A stretch of DNA of 64,000 nt from Desulfosporosinus sp. Lineage in GTDB: Bacteria > Bacillota > Desulfitobacteriia > Desulfitobacteriales > Desulfitobacteriaceae. Position numbers and translations under genes: made by a program. The notes beneath the pieces were generated by a model. That model was given only the letters and a program-made list of their open reading frames with translations. It did not search any database and was not told where the DNA came from. Of this stretch, positions 25,369 to 35,204 are shown one piece after another; within the stretch, counting starts at the first letter, position 1; the number at the start of each line of letters is the position of its first letter. The stretch covers positions 1 to 64,000 of the forward strand of contig JARLHW010000115.1 of NCBI GenBank assembly GCA_031292075.1, read 5' to 3'.

Positions 25369-27421
25369 TCCCCACCATTCCTACAGCTTGCACTTCTACT
25401 CCTTGGACTAATTCGTTGTATGAAAGTACCAAAAGTTGTGGTAGCTGACGCTCCGTCACCCGTTTTAAATTAATCCTCACCAATGGAGCACAAACAATCA
25501 CTGGTGTAAACCCCTTAAGCATAACCTTTTCAACTTCACGCGAGAGATTTTGCACGAGCACTTGCAACATCTTCGGATCCAACGCCAGATAAGTGCCATA
25601 ATCGGACGGCTGAATACTGTCTAAGATTTGTTGTTCAATCTGTGGATCCAAGGTAATCACTGGTAGCTTTCTATCTTTACCGACGAGCGGTTGTAAAATC
25701 TGACGAGCTAAGGCCTGCCTAACATGTTCTGTCAAGCGATCCAAATCTTTGGTGATTTGAGCCTGATCGGCAAGGGTTTCGAGTATGGAAACCATATCTC
25801 GAATCGAGACGCGTTCACGCAGCAAGTTCTCTAGAACTTTCTGCACTTGTCCAAGACTTAGTATGTCCGGAATTAACTCTTCCACCACAGCCGGAGCTTG
25901 TTCTCTAGCATGATCAATGAGAGTTTTGACATCTTGACGGTTTAGAATCTCCCAGGCTTGCGTCTTAATCACTTCAGTAATATGTGTCGCCAAAACGGTT
26001 GGAGCATCCACCACCATCCATCCATTCAACTCGGCCTGTTCACGGTATAGAGCATTAATCCATTTGGCATCAAGACCGAAGGCAGGTTCTTTGGTTGGGA
26101 TACCGGGAATGGTATCATCGTCACCCCCACTGCTCATAGCCATGTAATGATCTGCCAGAATTTCACCGGTGGCAATTTCTGATCCTCGTATTTTGATAAC
26201 ATATTGGTTGGGCTGTAAATTCATATTGTCGCGAACCCGTATCACCGGAACGATAAATCCAAGTTCACTGGCAATTTGCCGACGAATAAGAACAATCCGA
26301 TCTAGTAAATCGCCCCCTTGCTGGACATCTACCAAAGCGATCAACGCATAGCCCAGTTCAAGTTCCATATGGTCAATATGTAAGAGGTTTAGGACATTTT
26401 CTGGTTTCTTGCTCTCTTCAATCTCTGATTCCCGTGCGGCTTCCGTTCCCTCAACGACCGACACCTTGGAGCTCTTTTTGAGCATAACACCTGCGCCGAG
26501 TAAAGCAACAGCCACGATGAACATTGGTGCTTTTGGCAAACCGAGAAAGCCTAAGGTTGTCAATACTCCACTCGTAATGAACATGGCATTCGGATTTCGA
26601 AACAGCTGTTTGCTCAAATCTTCACCCAGATTTTTATCCGAAGAAGCCCGAGTGACCACTAGGCCGGTTGCTGTTGAAATCAGCAAGGCAGGGATTTGAG
26701 AAACGAGCCCGTCACCGATGGTCAGCATCGTATACTTTTGCAGGGCTTCAAGTAAAGGCATTCCCTGCATCGCAACCCCAGAAATAAAACCTCCGATAAT
26801 ATTGACAAACAAAATGATGATAGCGGCAATAGCATCCCCTTTGATGAACTTAGTGGAGCCATCCATAGCACCATAAAAATCCGCTTCCTGTTGAATCGCT
26901 TTACGCCGATCTCGGGCCTGTTGTTCGTTGATCATCCCGGCATTAAGGTCTGCATCAATCGCCATCTGCTTGCCCGGCATCGCATCCAAGGTAAAACGTG
27001 CAGCCACTTCTGAAACACGCTCTGCTCCTTTAGTGATCACAACAAATTGCACAATGACCAAGATACCAAAAACGATAAAACCAACGACCAAATTGCCACG
27101 AATCACGAATTGAGCGAACTGTTGGATGACCTGTCCTGCATAACCATCAAGAAGAACAAGACGGGTTGTCGAAATGTTCAACGACAAGCGGAACAATGTC
27201 ATTATCAACAAGAGCGAAGGAAGGGCAGAGAACTCCAACGGATCTTCAGCAAAAACCGCTAGCATCATAGTCAGCACCGAACCCGAAATATTCAAGGTGA
27301 TTAAAATATCCAGCAACCCGGCAGGCAAGGGAACAACCATCATGACTACAATGCCCACAATTCCCATTGCTGCTAGGATGTCAGTATTATCTAGTAATTT
27401 ACGTTTAAAGGATATAGCCAT
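25352..27421 (-). CDS. flhA: flagellar export apparatus protein FlhA
   Basis: 'DILITLNISGSVLTMMLAVFAEDPLEFSALPSLLLIMTLFRLSLNISTTRLVL', 'GDAIAAIIILFVNIIGG'; start at MAISFKRK, the ORF-track extension runs into repeats. Confidence 0.95.
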   Translation of the reverse strand: MAISFKRKLLDNTDILAAMGIVGIVVMMVVPLPAGLLDILITLNISGSVLTMMLAVFAEDPLEFSALPSLLLIMTLFRLSLNISTTRLVLLDGYAGQVIQQFAQFVIRGNLVVGFIVFGILVIVQFVVITKGAERVSEVAARFTLDAMPGKQMAIDADLNAGMINEQQARDRRKAIQQEADFYGAMDGSTKFIKGDAIAAIIILFVNIIGGFISGVAMQGMPLLEALQKYTMLTIGDGLVSQIPALLISTATGLVVTRASSDKNLGEDLSKQLFRNPNAMFITSGVLTTLGFLGLPKAPMFIVAVALLGAGVMLKKSSKVSVVEGTEAARESEIEESKKPENVLNLLHIDHMELELGYALIALVDVQQGGDLLDRIVLIRRQIASELGFIVPVIRVRDNMNLQPNQYVIKIRGSEIATGEILADHYMAMSSGGDDDTIPGIPTKEPAFGLDAKWINALYREQAELNGWMVVDAPTVLATHITEVIKTQAWEILNRQDVKTLIDHAREQAPAVVEELIPDILSLGQVQKVLENLLRERVSIRDMVSILETLADQAQITKDLDRLTEHVRQALARQILQPLVGKDRKLPVITLDPQIEQQILDSIQPSDYGTYLALDPKMLQVLVQNLSREVEKVMLKGFTPVIVCAPLVRINLKRVTERQLPQLLVLSYNELVQGVEVQAVGMVGIDRAS

Positions 27422-27450
27422 GGTGGTCCTCCTTTCAAGTTTGCCTAGGT

Positions 27451-27475
27451 GCAAGTAGGGACGGTTCTTGCTTGC
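27451..27475. repeat. REP-like hairpin with conserved GGGACGGTTCTT loop
   Basis: GCAAGtagggacggttcttGCTTGC; compare ~3560-3584. Confidence 0.55.
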
Positions 27476-27493
27476 ATACTGGGGTGCGGGAGA

Positions 27494-27725
27494 GAGGAAG
27501 TTTCTTAGCACGTTCGCACACGTTCCATTGCTATTCGCTTGATGCTAAAACTAAAACTCAAAACCTCTGGGCATTCTGGTCGAATGCTATGCCATCCTTG
27601 GCGCATTCGACACTAGGAACATCCTGTTCCGTCGCATGTGAACCGTTGAGTTTCTTCACGTTTTATCATCTGCGCTCATTGACGCAATTCCACTCTCCGT
27701 GCTCTCTAAGCTAAGAAAATTCCTC
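27494..27725 (-). repeat. long-hairpin intergenic element, copy C
   Basis: reverse-complement copy of 2084-2312, between flhB and flhA. Confidence 0.85.
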
Positions 27726-27770
27726 TAGCCGCTCCGGAGCTTTGGTGAACGTGCAATTAAATTTTATTCC

Positions 27771-28859
27771 CTACCCCGTCGAAGGCTTCTTTTTCTTTAA
27801 CCGATACACAAATGCCAAAACCTCGGCAACCGCTTTATAAAGATCCGCTGGAATACCCTGTCCAATATCCACCTGAGCATAGAGGGCACGTGCTAGCGGC
27901 TTATTTTCCATAATCACAAGATCGTATTCTTTAGCTAATTCTCGCATCCGTAGAGCTACTTGATCTTGCCCTTTGGCGACAACGTAGGGTGCTTTCTGTT
28001 CTTTTAAGTCATATCGTAGGGCCACTGCGAAATGGGTTGGGTTGGTAACCACCACATCTGCTTTTTTCAGATCTTGCATCATCCGACTCATAGCCATGGC
28101 CCGCTGTCGTTTCTTAATTTCATTCTTCAGTTCCGGATTTCCCTCAGTTTGTCTGTATTCTTGCTTCAATTCTTCGTGAGTCATCCTTAAGTTTTTTTCA
28201 TAGTCCCATCTTTGATAAAGATAATCTAAAGCGGCCAAAAGCAAAAAAGAAATTGAGATTTTCCAGGCAAGCTCAATCACGGCCTGACCTAGAAAAATAG
28301 CTCCTTGCCCAACATCCAGTTGCTGCAAAGCGGGATAGATTTGAAGTCGATCTCTAACACTTGCATAAAGGAAATATCCAATAAGGATCACTTTGGTTAA
28401 GGACTTCGCCAATTCAGTCCAGGCCTTAATACCAAACATCCGTTTTGCGCCACTGATTAGACTAAGGCGGGAAATTTGAGGTTTCATGGACTCCCCAGTT
28501 AAGAGGATGCCAACTTGGATATAATTTGAGGCTAAGGCAATCAAAAACCCGGCACCTAAAATAGGCCACATAATTTGTATCCCCAGCCAAAGAATGTTTA
28601 GCATCAGACTCGACACCGAACGTTCGGTCCAATCTGAGGATAGACCTAAGATATAAGGAAAAAGTTGCTCCATGCGCTGTAACATGGTCGGAAGCCAATA
28701 CTTGAGAACGGCTACGAGGCCTAGAAGCATAAAAGCTGAGATTACTTCCTGACTTTTGAATATCTGACCCTTTTTTCGCGCTTCAGCTTTGCGCCTGGGC
28801 GTGGCTGCATGTTTTTTTTCACTCATTGCTTCCACCCCTGAAAAAGTTCTAAGACCCAA
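27771..28859 (-). CDS. flhB: flagellar export apparatus protein FlhB
   Basis: 'SEKKHAATPRRKAEARKKGQIFKSQEV', 'VVVTNPTHFAVALRYD' (NPTH autocleavage motif). Confidence 0.95.
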   Translation of the reverse strand: MGLRTFSGVEAMSEKKHAATPRRKAEARKKGQIFKSQEVISAFMLLGLVAVLKYWLPTMLQRMEQLFPYILGLSSDWTERSVSSLMLNILWLGIQIMWPILGAGFLIALASNYIQVGILLTGESMKPQISRLSLISGAKRMFGIKAWTELAKSLTKVILIGYFLYASVRDRLQIYPALQQLDVGQGAIFLGQAVIELAWKISISFLLLAALDYLYQRWDYEKNLRMTHEELKQEYRQTEGNPELKNEIKKRQRAMAMSRMMQDLKKADVVVTNPTHFAVALRYDLKEQKAPYVVAKGQDQVALRMRELAKEYDLVIMENKPLARALYAQVDIGQGIPADLYKAVAEVLAFVYRLKKKKPSTG

Positions 28860-29602
28860 GACATGTTCAGATTAAAGAGATGTGATACAGCTTCCCCAAA
28901 AAAGGGAAGCGAAAGAAAGAGAATGATAAATCCGAAGATAATCTTGACCGGGAAGACAACCGAGAAAATATTGAGCTGGGGTACTGTCCTGGACAAAAGT
29001 CCCACACCGATATCCGAAACTAGAAGGGCCCCAAAGACGGGTAAGGCCATTTGAGCAGCTAAAGCAAACACATTGGCAACGAGTTGGACGTAAAAGGTAA
29101 TATTGCTGGGCAAGGAGGATGGGTTAATCGGAATATAGGCATAGCTTTTGACCATAGCGGCAATGAGAAAATGATGAGAATTGGTCGCCAATAAAAGCAT
29201 CGTGGCTAAAATCATCTGAAAGTTACCCATCATAGGGCTTTGCACTCCATAAACCGGGTCAATGGCCGCCCCCATAGTAAAACCCATTTGAAAATCAAGT
29301 AGCTGCCCGGCCCCTTGTAACACGGCGGTTATTGTATAAATCACAAAACCAATGACCAAACCTACGAAGACTTCCTTGATCACAATTGCGATATAGGGCA
29401 GTAATTCATCGGGAATTGACGGCTTGGTCGCAGAAATCAAGGGATAGACAATTAAAGACAGGCTCGCCGCCAAACCCAGCTTCACGACTCCTGGAACCCC
29501 TCTCGCCCCAAAAACCGGAGCAAGCATGATCATGCCGGCCCAACGGGACAAAATCAACAGAAATAACGAGATATTCCATTGGAGAAGTTCGGTCAACCCC
29601 AC
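28823..29602 (-). CDS. fliR: flagellar export apparatus protein FliR
   Basis: 'GLTELLQWNISLFLLILSRWAGMIMLAPVFGARGVPGVVKLGLA'; GTG start preferred, the upstream part of the ORF is repeat-derived. Confidence 0.92.
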   Translation of the reverse strand: MGLTELLQWNISLFLLILSRWAGMIMLAPVFGARGVPGVVKLGLAASLSLIVYPLISATKPSIPDELLPYIAIVIKEVFVGLVIGFVIYTITAVLQGAGQLLDFQMGFTMGAAIDPVYGVQSPMMGNFQMILATMLLLATNSHHFLIAAMVKSYAYIPINPSSLPSNITFYVQLVANVFALAAQMALPVFGALLVSDIGVGLLSRTVPQLNIFSVVFPVKIIFGFIILFLSLPFFGEAVSHLFNLNMSWVLELFQGWKQ

Positions 29603-29620
29603 ATTTCTACACCCCCTACT

Positions 29621-29762
29621 CGTGGTTCGTAGTTCGTAGTTCGAATCGAAGCGAAGCGAACATAGTTTGCACAATAATTTAAAATTTTAAGTCCAATTCC
29701 GTTCTTCGATTCGCAGAATCGAATTCAAGCCTCGAACCACGAATATCGAATATCGAACCACG
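29621..29762. repeat. TTCG-module intergenic repeat, locus 2
   Basis: cgtggttcgtagttcgtagttcgaatcgaag ... cttcgattcg..cgaaccacgaatatcgaatatcgaaccacg. Confidence 0.85.
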
Positions 29763-29763
29763 C

Positions 29764-30036
29764 TTACAGTCCTCCGAATGTTGCCAATTGGGTCAATAAA
29801 TTCGAAGTATAAGCGGTCAAAACTGAGAGCATCCAAGGGCCCAGTATCAAGAGAACAGCGATCACGGCAACAACTTTGGGAATAAAGGAAAGCGTTTGCT
29901 CTTGAATTTGTGTCATTGCCTGAAAGATACTGACCAGTAGACCCACCAACAAACTCACCACTAGAATGGGGCCTCCTACCAGAAACACTGTCCCCACCGC
30001 CTCCCTGGCCATGTATAGTACCTGATTTTGGCTCAT
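29764..30036 (-). CDS. fliQ: flagellar export apparatus protein FliQ
   Basis: 90 aa, 'MSQNQVLYMAREAVGTVFLVGGPILVVSLLVGLLVSIFQAMTQIQEQTLSFIPKV'. Confidence 0.93.
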   Translation of the reverse strand: MSQNQVLYMAREAVGTVFLVGGPILVVSLLVGLLVSIFQAMTQIQEQTLSFIPKVVAVIAVLLILGPWMLSVLTAYTSNLLTQLATFGGL

Positions 30037-30054
30037 ACGCCTCCCACCTTTCTC

Positions 30055-30822
30055 CTAATGAAAACTCGTCACTAAAGACTGTACCACCAAATGCCAACCA
30101 TCGACTAGGACAAACAGGAGTAATTTAAAGGGCAGTGAGATCATCATAGGCGGAAGCATCATCATGCCAACTGACATCAGCGTACTTGATACGATCATAT
30201 CGATGACAATAAACGGAATGAAGATGGCAAATCCCATTTGGAAGGCTGTCTTCAATTCGCTAATCACAAAGGCAGGAATGAGCACGTAAGTTGGAACATC
30301 CCGATAGGTTTTAGGCCGCTCCATTTTAGCCAGCCCGACAAAAAGTTCCAAATCTTTTTCCCGTGTCTGCTTAAACATAAAAGTCCTCAGAGGTTCCTCG
30401 GCTTTGGTCAGGGCCTCCATCTGCGTAATTTGATTATTCATATAGGGTTGAACTGCCTCAGTGTTAATCTGGTTCCAGGTCGGAGCCATAACAAAAAAAG
30501 TAAGAAATAGGGCTAATCCCACAAGCACCTGGTTTGGGGGGAGCTGTTGAGTCCCCAGGGCATTGCGCACAAAAGACAGTACAATAATAATACGGGTAAA
30601 AGACGTCATCAACATCAGAATAGCCGGAGCCAACGACAAGACTGTCATTAACATTAGCAACTGCAGTGATGTACTGGTCTGTTGTGTCGGCGAGTTTCCT
30701 AAGTCTAAGGTCAACCCAGCTGCCCCAGCCGTTCCGGGATTCGCTAATATCCCCCACCCCACTACCATAACCAAAGGCAACCCTCTTGTGAAGAGTTTCG
30801 TTAAACAGCTTGTAGAGGACAC
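30055..30822 (-). CDS. fliP: flagellar export apparatus protein FliP
   Basis: '[50 protein letters not shown]', '[27 protein letters not shown]'. Confidence 0.95.
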   Translation of the reverse strand: MSSTSCLTKLFTRGLPLVMVVGWGILANPGTAGAAGLTLDLGNSPTQQTSTSLQLLMLMTVLSLAPAILMLMTSFTRIIIVLSFVRNALGTQQLPPNQVLVGLALFLTFFVMAPTWNQINTEAVQPYMNNQITQMEALTKAEEPLRTFMFKQTREKDLELFVGLAKMERPKTYRDVPTYVLIPAFVISELKTAFQMGFAIFIPFIVIDMIVSSTLMSVGMMMLPPMMISLPFKLLLFVLVDGWHLVVQSLVTSFH

Positions 30823-31292
30823 TATCTTTCAGCCTCCTTAAGCAAACGTTCTAACTCCTCATTAAAAGACTCGTTCGCTCGCGACGGGCTACGCCAGAAC
30901 TTTTGACTATTTCTGGCTCGTCCCACGACGCGTTGGGCCGGACGAGGAGTCAGCTCATCAAGGATTTCGGCAGCAACAGATGGGTCATTGATATCACTGA
31001 GTTTCAACAAGTGATGATCCGATCCTCCCAGGACCTGTAATTGACCAGCAATCTCGACAAGATATAGTTTTTGCTGACCACCTAACACTTGTTGGTCAAG
31101 CACCCTCGCCCACGGTGTATTCATGCTCCGCACGTTAGCCCGGTTGAGACGTCGAATAACCCAAAGCGATACTGCCAAAATAATGAGGAAAACCAACAAG
31201 GTTCCCAAAAGACCCCACCATGAAACAACGGAGTGCGTAACGGCCGGTACATTCCCACCAGAAGGAAAGGGCTGGCCTTCTATATCCGTCAT
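30822..31292 (-). CDS. fliO: flagellar biosynthetic protein FliO family
   Basis: N-terminal TM then '[39 protein letters not shown]'. Confidence 0.8.
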   Translation of the reverse strand: MTDIEGQPFPSGGNVPAVTHSVVSWWGLLGTLLVFLIILAVSLWVIRRLNRANVRSMNTPWARVLDQQVLGGQQKLYLVEIAGQLQVLGGSDHHLLKLSDINDPSVAAEILDELTPRPAQRVVGRARNSQKFWRSPSRANESFNEELERLLKEAER

Positions 31293-31293
31293 A

Positions 31294-31656
31294 CTACTTC
31301 AACGCCTTCGCCACAGCCTCAACTACCCTTTCCGCTTGGAAAGGCTTGACCACAAAATCTTTAGCTCCAGACTGAATCGCTTCAATAACCATCGATTGCT
31401 GGCCCATGGCACTACACATAATGATACGGGCTTGTGAATCCCGCTTACGAATTTCCTTAACCGCTTGAAGGCCATCCATCTCAGGCATAGTGATATCCAT
31501 AATCGTCAAGGTCGGTTGCAGTTCCATATATTTCTTCAGGGCCACAGCCCCGTTTTCCGCTTCACCAATTACGGTAAAGCCATTCTTGGTCAAGATGTCC
31601 TTCAACATCATACGCATAAATGCAGCATCATCAACAATCAATATAGTAGCACCCAC
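31294..31656 (-). CDS. cheY: chemotaxis response regulator CheY
   Basis: 'ILIVDDAAFMRMMLKDILTKNGF', 'LTIMDITMPEMDGLQAVKEI', 'VVKPFQAERV'. Confidence 0.93.
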   Translation of the reverse strand: MGATILIVDDAAFMRMMLKDILTKNGFTVIGEAENGAVALKKYMELQPTLTIMDITMPEMDGLQAVKEIRKRDSQARIIMCSAMGQQSMVIEAIQSGAKDFVVKPFQAERVVEAVAKALK

Positions 31657-31670
31657 TCAAAATTCCTCCT

Positions 31671-32852
31671 CTATCTCAGTGAATTCATCCGTTCTACAGG
31701 ATTAATAATATCTGTCACCCGAATCCCAAAGGTCTCATTAATGACAACCACCTCACATTTGGCGATCAACTTACCATTGACAATCATATCCACCGATTCA
31801 CCTGCAAGGCGATCCAGTTCAATAATTGACCCAGGACCCATTTCTAAAATTTCGCGAATTGTTTTTTTGGTGCGGCCCAATTCTACACTGATTTGTAAAG
31901 GAACGTCTAGAATCAAGTTAAGATTGTCCGGCTGGGTCAGGGGGTGTCCCAGTTGGAGCGGTGCAAATTGGGCAGGTTGAACCGGCATCTGCATTTTCGC
32001 TCGAGTATTGCCCGGTGCGGCCCCATAAGGCGGATAGCCGGTCGGTGTTGTATAGGACGGTGTGTCATAAGCCGTCGGCGGAGATGGTGGTGTAGTTTGA
32101 TAAGACATCGATTGCGGCGGCGGAGTTTGAGGTGACTGAAACGAGGGAGCAGCTTGTGCTACCGAAGCCCCTTCAGACCCACCACCCATTACGCCCATTA
32201 ACTTGCTGACCATCCTTTTGGCCACACTTAACGGGATCACTTGCACAAGAATACTGTCAATTACGTCTTCAACCACCATCCGAAAGGAGATCCGAACAAG
32301 AGGTTCCTCCGGTGACAGGAACTCCTGAATGATATCTTGCCCCGTTGACAAATCATTGAGCACTAAATCAGGGGGGGTAATGTCCACCTTAGTTTTAAAC
32401 ATGGTAGACATGGAGGTTGCCGCTGACCCCATCATTTGGTTCATAGCCTCAGAAATCCCACTAATTTGAAGCTCAGAGAGGTCTAATGACGGATTTTTAC
32501 CGTCTCCCCCCATCATCAAGTCCACAATAACCGAACCATCTCGCTGGGAAAGAATCAGAAGGTTCGAACCCTCAATCCCTGCTTTGTATTTAACATCACA
32601 AATTACAGAAGGAATCGGATAATCCTTGCGAATCTGTTCCGAGTTAGTCAAGTCAACTTTCGGCGTGGTAATATCCACTTTCTTTCCTAAAAGCTGAGAT
32701 AACGTCGTTGCCGCTGTGCCCATTGAAATATTAGCAATTTCTCCAAGGGTATCTTTTTCAATCTCATCTAAAAAAGTTTCTACTGGCGATGTCTCCAAGT
32801 CCGGTTCTAATGTACCTCGCAACAACTCGTCAATCTCTTGCTGGGAGAGCAT
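31671..32852 (-). CDS. fliY: flagellar motor switch phosphatase FliY (CheC + FliN domains)
   Basis: 'DTLGEIANISMGTAATTLSQLLGKKVDITTP' and C-term FliN 'LDVPLQISVELGRTKKTIREILEMGPGSIIELDRLAGESVDMIVNGKLIAKCEVVVINETFGIRVTDI'. Confidence 0.94.
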   Translation of the reverse strand: MLSQQEIDELLRGTLEPDLETSPVETFLDEIEKDTLGEIANISMGTAATTLSQLLGKKVDITTPKVDLTNSEQIRKDYPIPSVICDVKYKAGIEGSNLLILSQRDGSVIVDLMMGGDGKNPSLDLSELQISGISEAMNQMMGSAATSMSTMFKTKVDITPPDLVLNDLSTGQDIIQEFLSPEEPLVRISFRMVVEDVIDSILVQVIPLSVAKRMVSKLMGVMGGGSEGASVAQAAPSFQSPQTPPPQSMSYQTTPPSPPTAYDTPSYTTPTGYPPYGAAPGNTRAKMQMPVQPAQFAPLQLGHPLTQPDNLNLILDVPLQISVELGRTKKTIREILEMGPGSIIELDRLAGESVDMIVNGKLIAKCEVVVINETFGIRVTDIINPVERMNSLR

Positions 32853-32856
32853 TCCG

Positions 32857-33858
32857 TTAGCTATCTTGTCCCCCTCCTCCCTTTACTATTTCCGTGATCT
32901 GAACCGCATGATGTTCTCCATGCAGTCCTGGGATGGACTTAAATTTCATAAATTCACCCACATAAATTGGAAGCGGATCATTAACCGATTGGTTAAGTGG
33001 GATTACATCCCCCTTTGCTAAGTCGAGAAGGTCTCGTACCAGAATTTCCGAGTGCCCTAAAAACGCCACCATATCCACCTTTGCCCATTCTATTTTTTCT
33101 CGAATAGCCTGCACCTGTTCTGGCGTGACGACCTTCCCCTGGGTGGAAAAGCGAAAATACGTACTTAGTTTATCTAAAATAGGCTCCAGAACGAGATAGG
33201 GAATGCAAAGATGGATCATCCCTATCGCCTGACCGATGCTCACTTCAAGCGTAATGAGCAAAATCATTTCGTTAGGAGCTACAATTTGCGAAAACAGAGG
33301 ATTTGTTTCCATCGATACAAACTGTGGTTTAAGGTCATAAATCTCTGCCCAAGCCTCTTTAATGAGCTCAATGATTTGGATCAGGCGATGTTCAATAATT
33401 GCTCTTTCAATCTCTGTCAGATCACGATTTTTTTCATCATTTTGCCCTTTCCCATTTCCCCCCAATAGGCGATCCACAATGTTAAAGGCCAATGATGGGC
33501 TCACTTCCATTAACACGGTCCCCTCTAACGGATTTAACGAGAAAAGTCCGATAACGGTAGGATTCGGTTGGGACCGAATAAATTCATCATAGGTAATTTG
33601 TTCAACAGAGAGAACCTTACATTCTATGACAGCGTGTAAATGGCCGGAAAGGTAATTCGTCAACCCGCGGCAAAGACTTTCGTGGATATTCTGGAGGGAG
33701 TTGATCTGATCCTTGGAAAACTTATTTGGGCGTTTAAAATCGTACATTCTAATGCGCTTTTGCGTCAGGGTGGTTCTGATTTCCACCGTCTCTTCATGCT
33801 CATCAGACAGCGCATTGAGTAAAGCGTCAATTTCAGCTTGGGATAAAACGTCTCCCAT
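32857..33858 (-). CDS. fliM: flagellar motor switch protein FliM
   Basis: 'VLSQAEIDALLNAL', 'YDFKRPNKFSKDQINSLQNIHESLCRGLTNYLS'. Confidence 0.95.
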   Translation of the reverse strand: MGDVLSQAEIDALLNALSDEHEETVEIRTTLTQKRIRMYDFKRPNKFSKDQINSLQNIHESLCRGLTNYLSGHLHAVIECKVLSVEQITYDEFIRSQPNPTVIGLFSLNPLEGTVLMEVSPSLAFNIVDRLLGGNGKGQNDEKNRDLTEIERAIIEHRLIQIIELIKEAWAEIYDLKPQFVSMETNPLFSQIVAPNEMILLITLEVSIGQAIGMIHLCIPYLVLEPILDKLSTYFRFSTQGKVVTPEQVQAIREKIEWAKVDMVAFLGHSEILVRDLLDLAKGDVIPLNQSVNDPLPIYVGEFMKFKSIPGLHGEHHAVQITEIVKGGGGQDS

Positions 33859-33874
33859 CGAATCCCCCCTCTTA

Positions 33875-34020
33875 TCGATGTTCGTGGTTCGATTTAAGAG
33901 CCACTACTCGATACTCGCTATTCGCTATTCGGTATTTCAAACTACATACTACTCAATCTCTTCGTTCGTTGTCTGACGTCCGTTGTTATTCGAACCACGA
34001 TCTTCGAACATCGGACATCA
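33875..34020. repeat. TTCG-module intergenic repeat, locus 3
   Basis: tcgatgttcgtggttcga ... cgaaccacgatcttcgaacatcggacatca. Confidence 0.8.
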
Positions 34021-34470
34021 CTACTGGTAGACCATAGATATAAATAACACATCTGTGATTTTATTATCCGCTACTTCATTGAGGTTATTTATTAACTCTT
34101 GGCGTAATTTTTCCCGGGCAGCCGGGGTTTGCACATCTACTAAAGATTTGTTTGATAAAACCGAGTTGACTTTGTCTTTCATAAACGCAACCTTTGATTT
34201 CAAAAGAGTGTCAGCTTTCGCATCAGTCCCTTCAACCGTGAGACTCGTCTTGAGAAAAGACCCCCCTTGTAAATTTACCGTAAATTCGCCAAGGTCCACC
34301 AAAGGTCCTACTTGTTTTGTTTGGCTTGCATTTCCAGCCTGTGTACTTGGAGTCGAAGCTGGCAAAATAAACTTTTGAACCCCCATTATCCCACCCACGC
34401 CAAGCGCCACCCCCACTAACAGAGCTAAAATCATAGGCAACCGGGTTTTCAGATTTATCTTCAACTTCAT
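34021..34470 (-). CDS. fliL: flagellar basal body-associated protein FliL
   Basis: single TM, 'LGEFTVNLQGGSFLKTSLTVEG', 'LINNLNEVADNKITDVLFISMVYQ'. Confidence 0.88.
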   Translation of the reverse strand: MKLKINLKTRLPMILALLVGVALGVGGIMGVQKFILPASTPSTQAGNASQTKQVGPLVDLGEFTVNLQGGSFLKTSLTVEGTDAKADTLLKSKVAFMKDKVNSVLSNKSLVDVQTPAAREKLRQELINNLNEVADNKITDVLFISMVYQ

Positions 34471-34478
34471 CTGTCTTA

Positions 34479-34682
34479 CTACTCCTCCTCCACTTTGTAG
34501 ATTTGACCACAACGCCGCCGAAACTCAGCAACCCGCTCAATGAGAACCTCAATGGGTTCTGACACCACATATTTATTTCCACCCGTTAAAGTGATGACAG
34601 TATCCGGAGTTTCTTCCATCATTTCAATCAAATCGGGATTCAAGGCAAAAATTTTGCCATTTAAACGAGTGACATATATCAT
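34479..34682 (-). CDS. flbD: flagellar FlbD family protein
   Basis: 'MIYVTRLNGKIFALNPDLIEMMEETPDTVITLTGGNKYVVSE'. Confidence 0.93.
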   Translation of the reverse strand: MIYVTRLNGKIFALNPDLIEMMEETPDTVITLTGGNKYVVSEPIEVLIERVAEFRRRCGQIYKVEEE

Positions 34683-34697
34683 AAGTCCGCCCTTCCC

Positions 34698-35174
34698 TCA
34701 ATCCTGTAGGGATTGCTTTTGCTGACGCCAATGAAGAATCTGACCCGTTTCATCTGAGATCTTCTGTTCCTTCTGTAATTCGGCCCACGCAAAGGCCTTA
34801 AACTGTTTTTCTTTAAGACGCCGAAACTTTTCGAGCTCACGATGGGCTTCCCCTAAATCATGTCTCGCTTGCTCCATAATCACCTCTTGCTCGTGCCGCG
34901 CCAAGTCACATTGACGCAGTCGGCGCTGCTGATCTAAAGCAAAGATTTGCCAACTTCCTAGTGCTTCAGGTCGATGTCGACCGGCATCCCGTTGCCCCTC
35001 TTGAGCCTCGTGCAAACGTTCTTCTTGAAGCGCACACGCTTTAACACTGCCCTGCCACCGCTGAACCTCTTGGGCAAACTTGAGCTGTACTGTTTCCAAA
35101 ACCTGTTCTGCCAAACGAAGACTTGCTTCTAATCGGAACAGAAATCGGGCCATTGTTACCACTCCCTCCAGCAC
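34698..35174 (-). CDS. fliJ: flagellar export chaperone FliJ
   Basis: coiled-coil 'ARFLFRLEASLRLAEQVLETVQLKFAQEVQ', position after fliI. Confidence 0.82.
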   Translation of the reverse strand: MLEGVVTMARFLFRLEASLRLAEQVLETVQLKFAQEVQRWQGSVKACALQEERLHEAQEGQRDAGRHRPEALGSWQIFALDQQRRLRQCDLARHEQEVIMEQARHDLGEAHRELEKFRRLKEKQFKAFAWAELQKEQKISDETGQILHWRQQKQSLQD

Positions 35175-35204
35175 TCAAATTTGTCTTTCAGGAAGGCCGC
35201 CCTG

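Noticed and set aside
29687-30097. minus-strand ORF of 136 aa
   Set aside because: Overlaps fliQ in another frame and ends in the TTCG spacer repeat; not coding.
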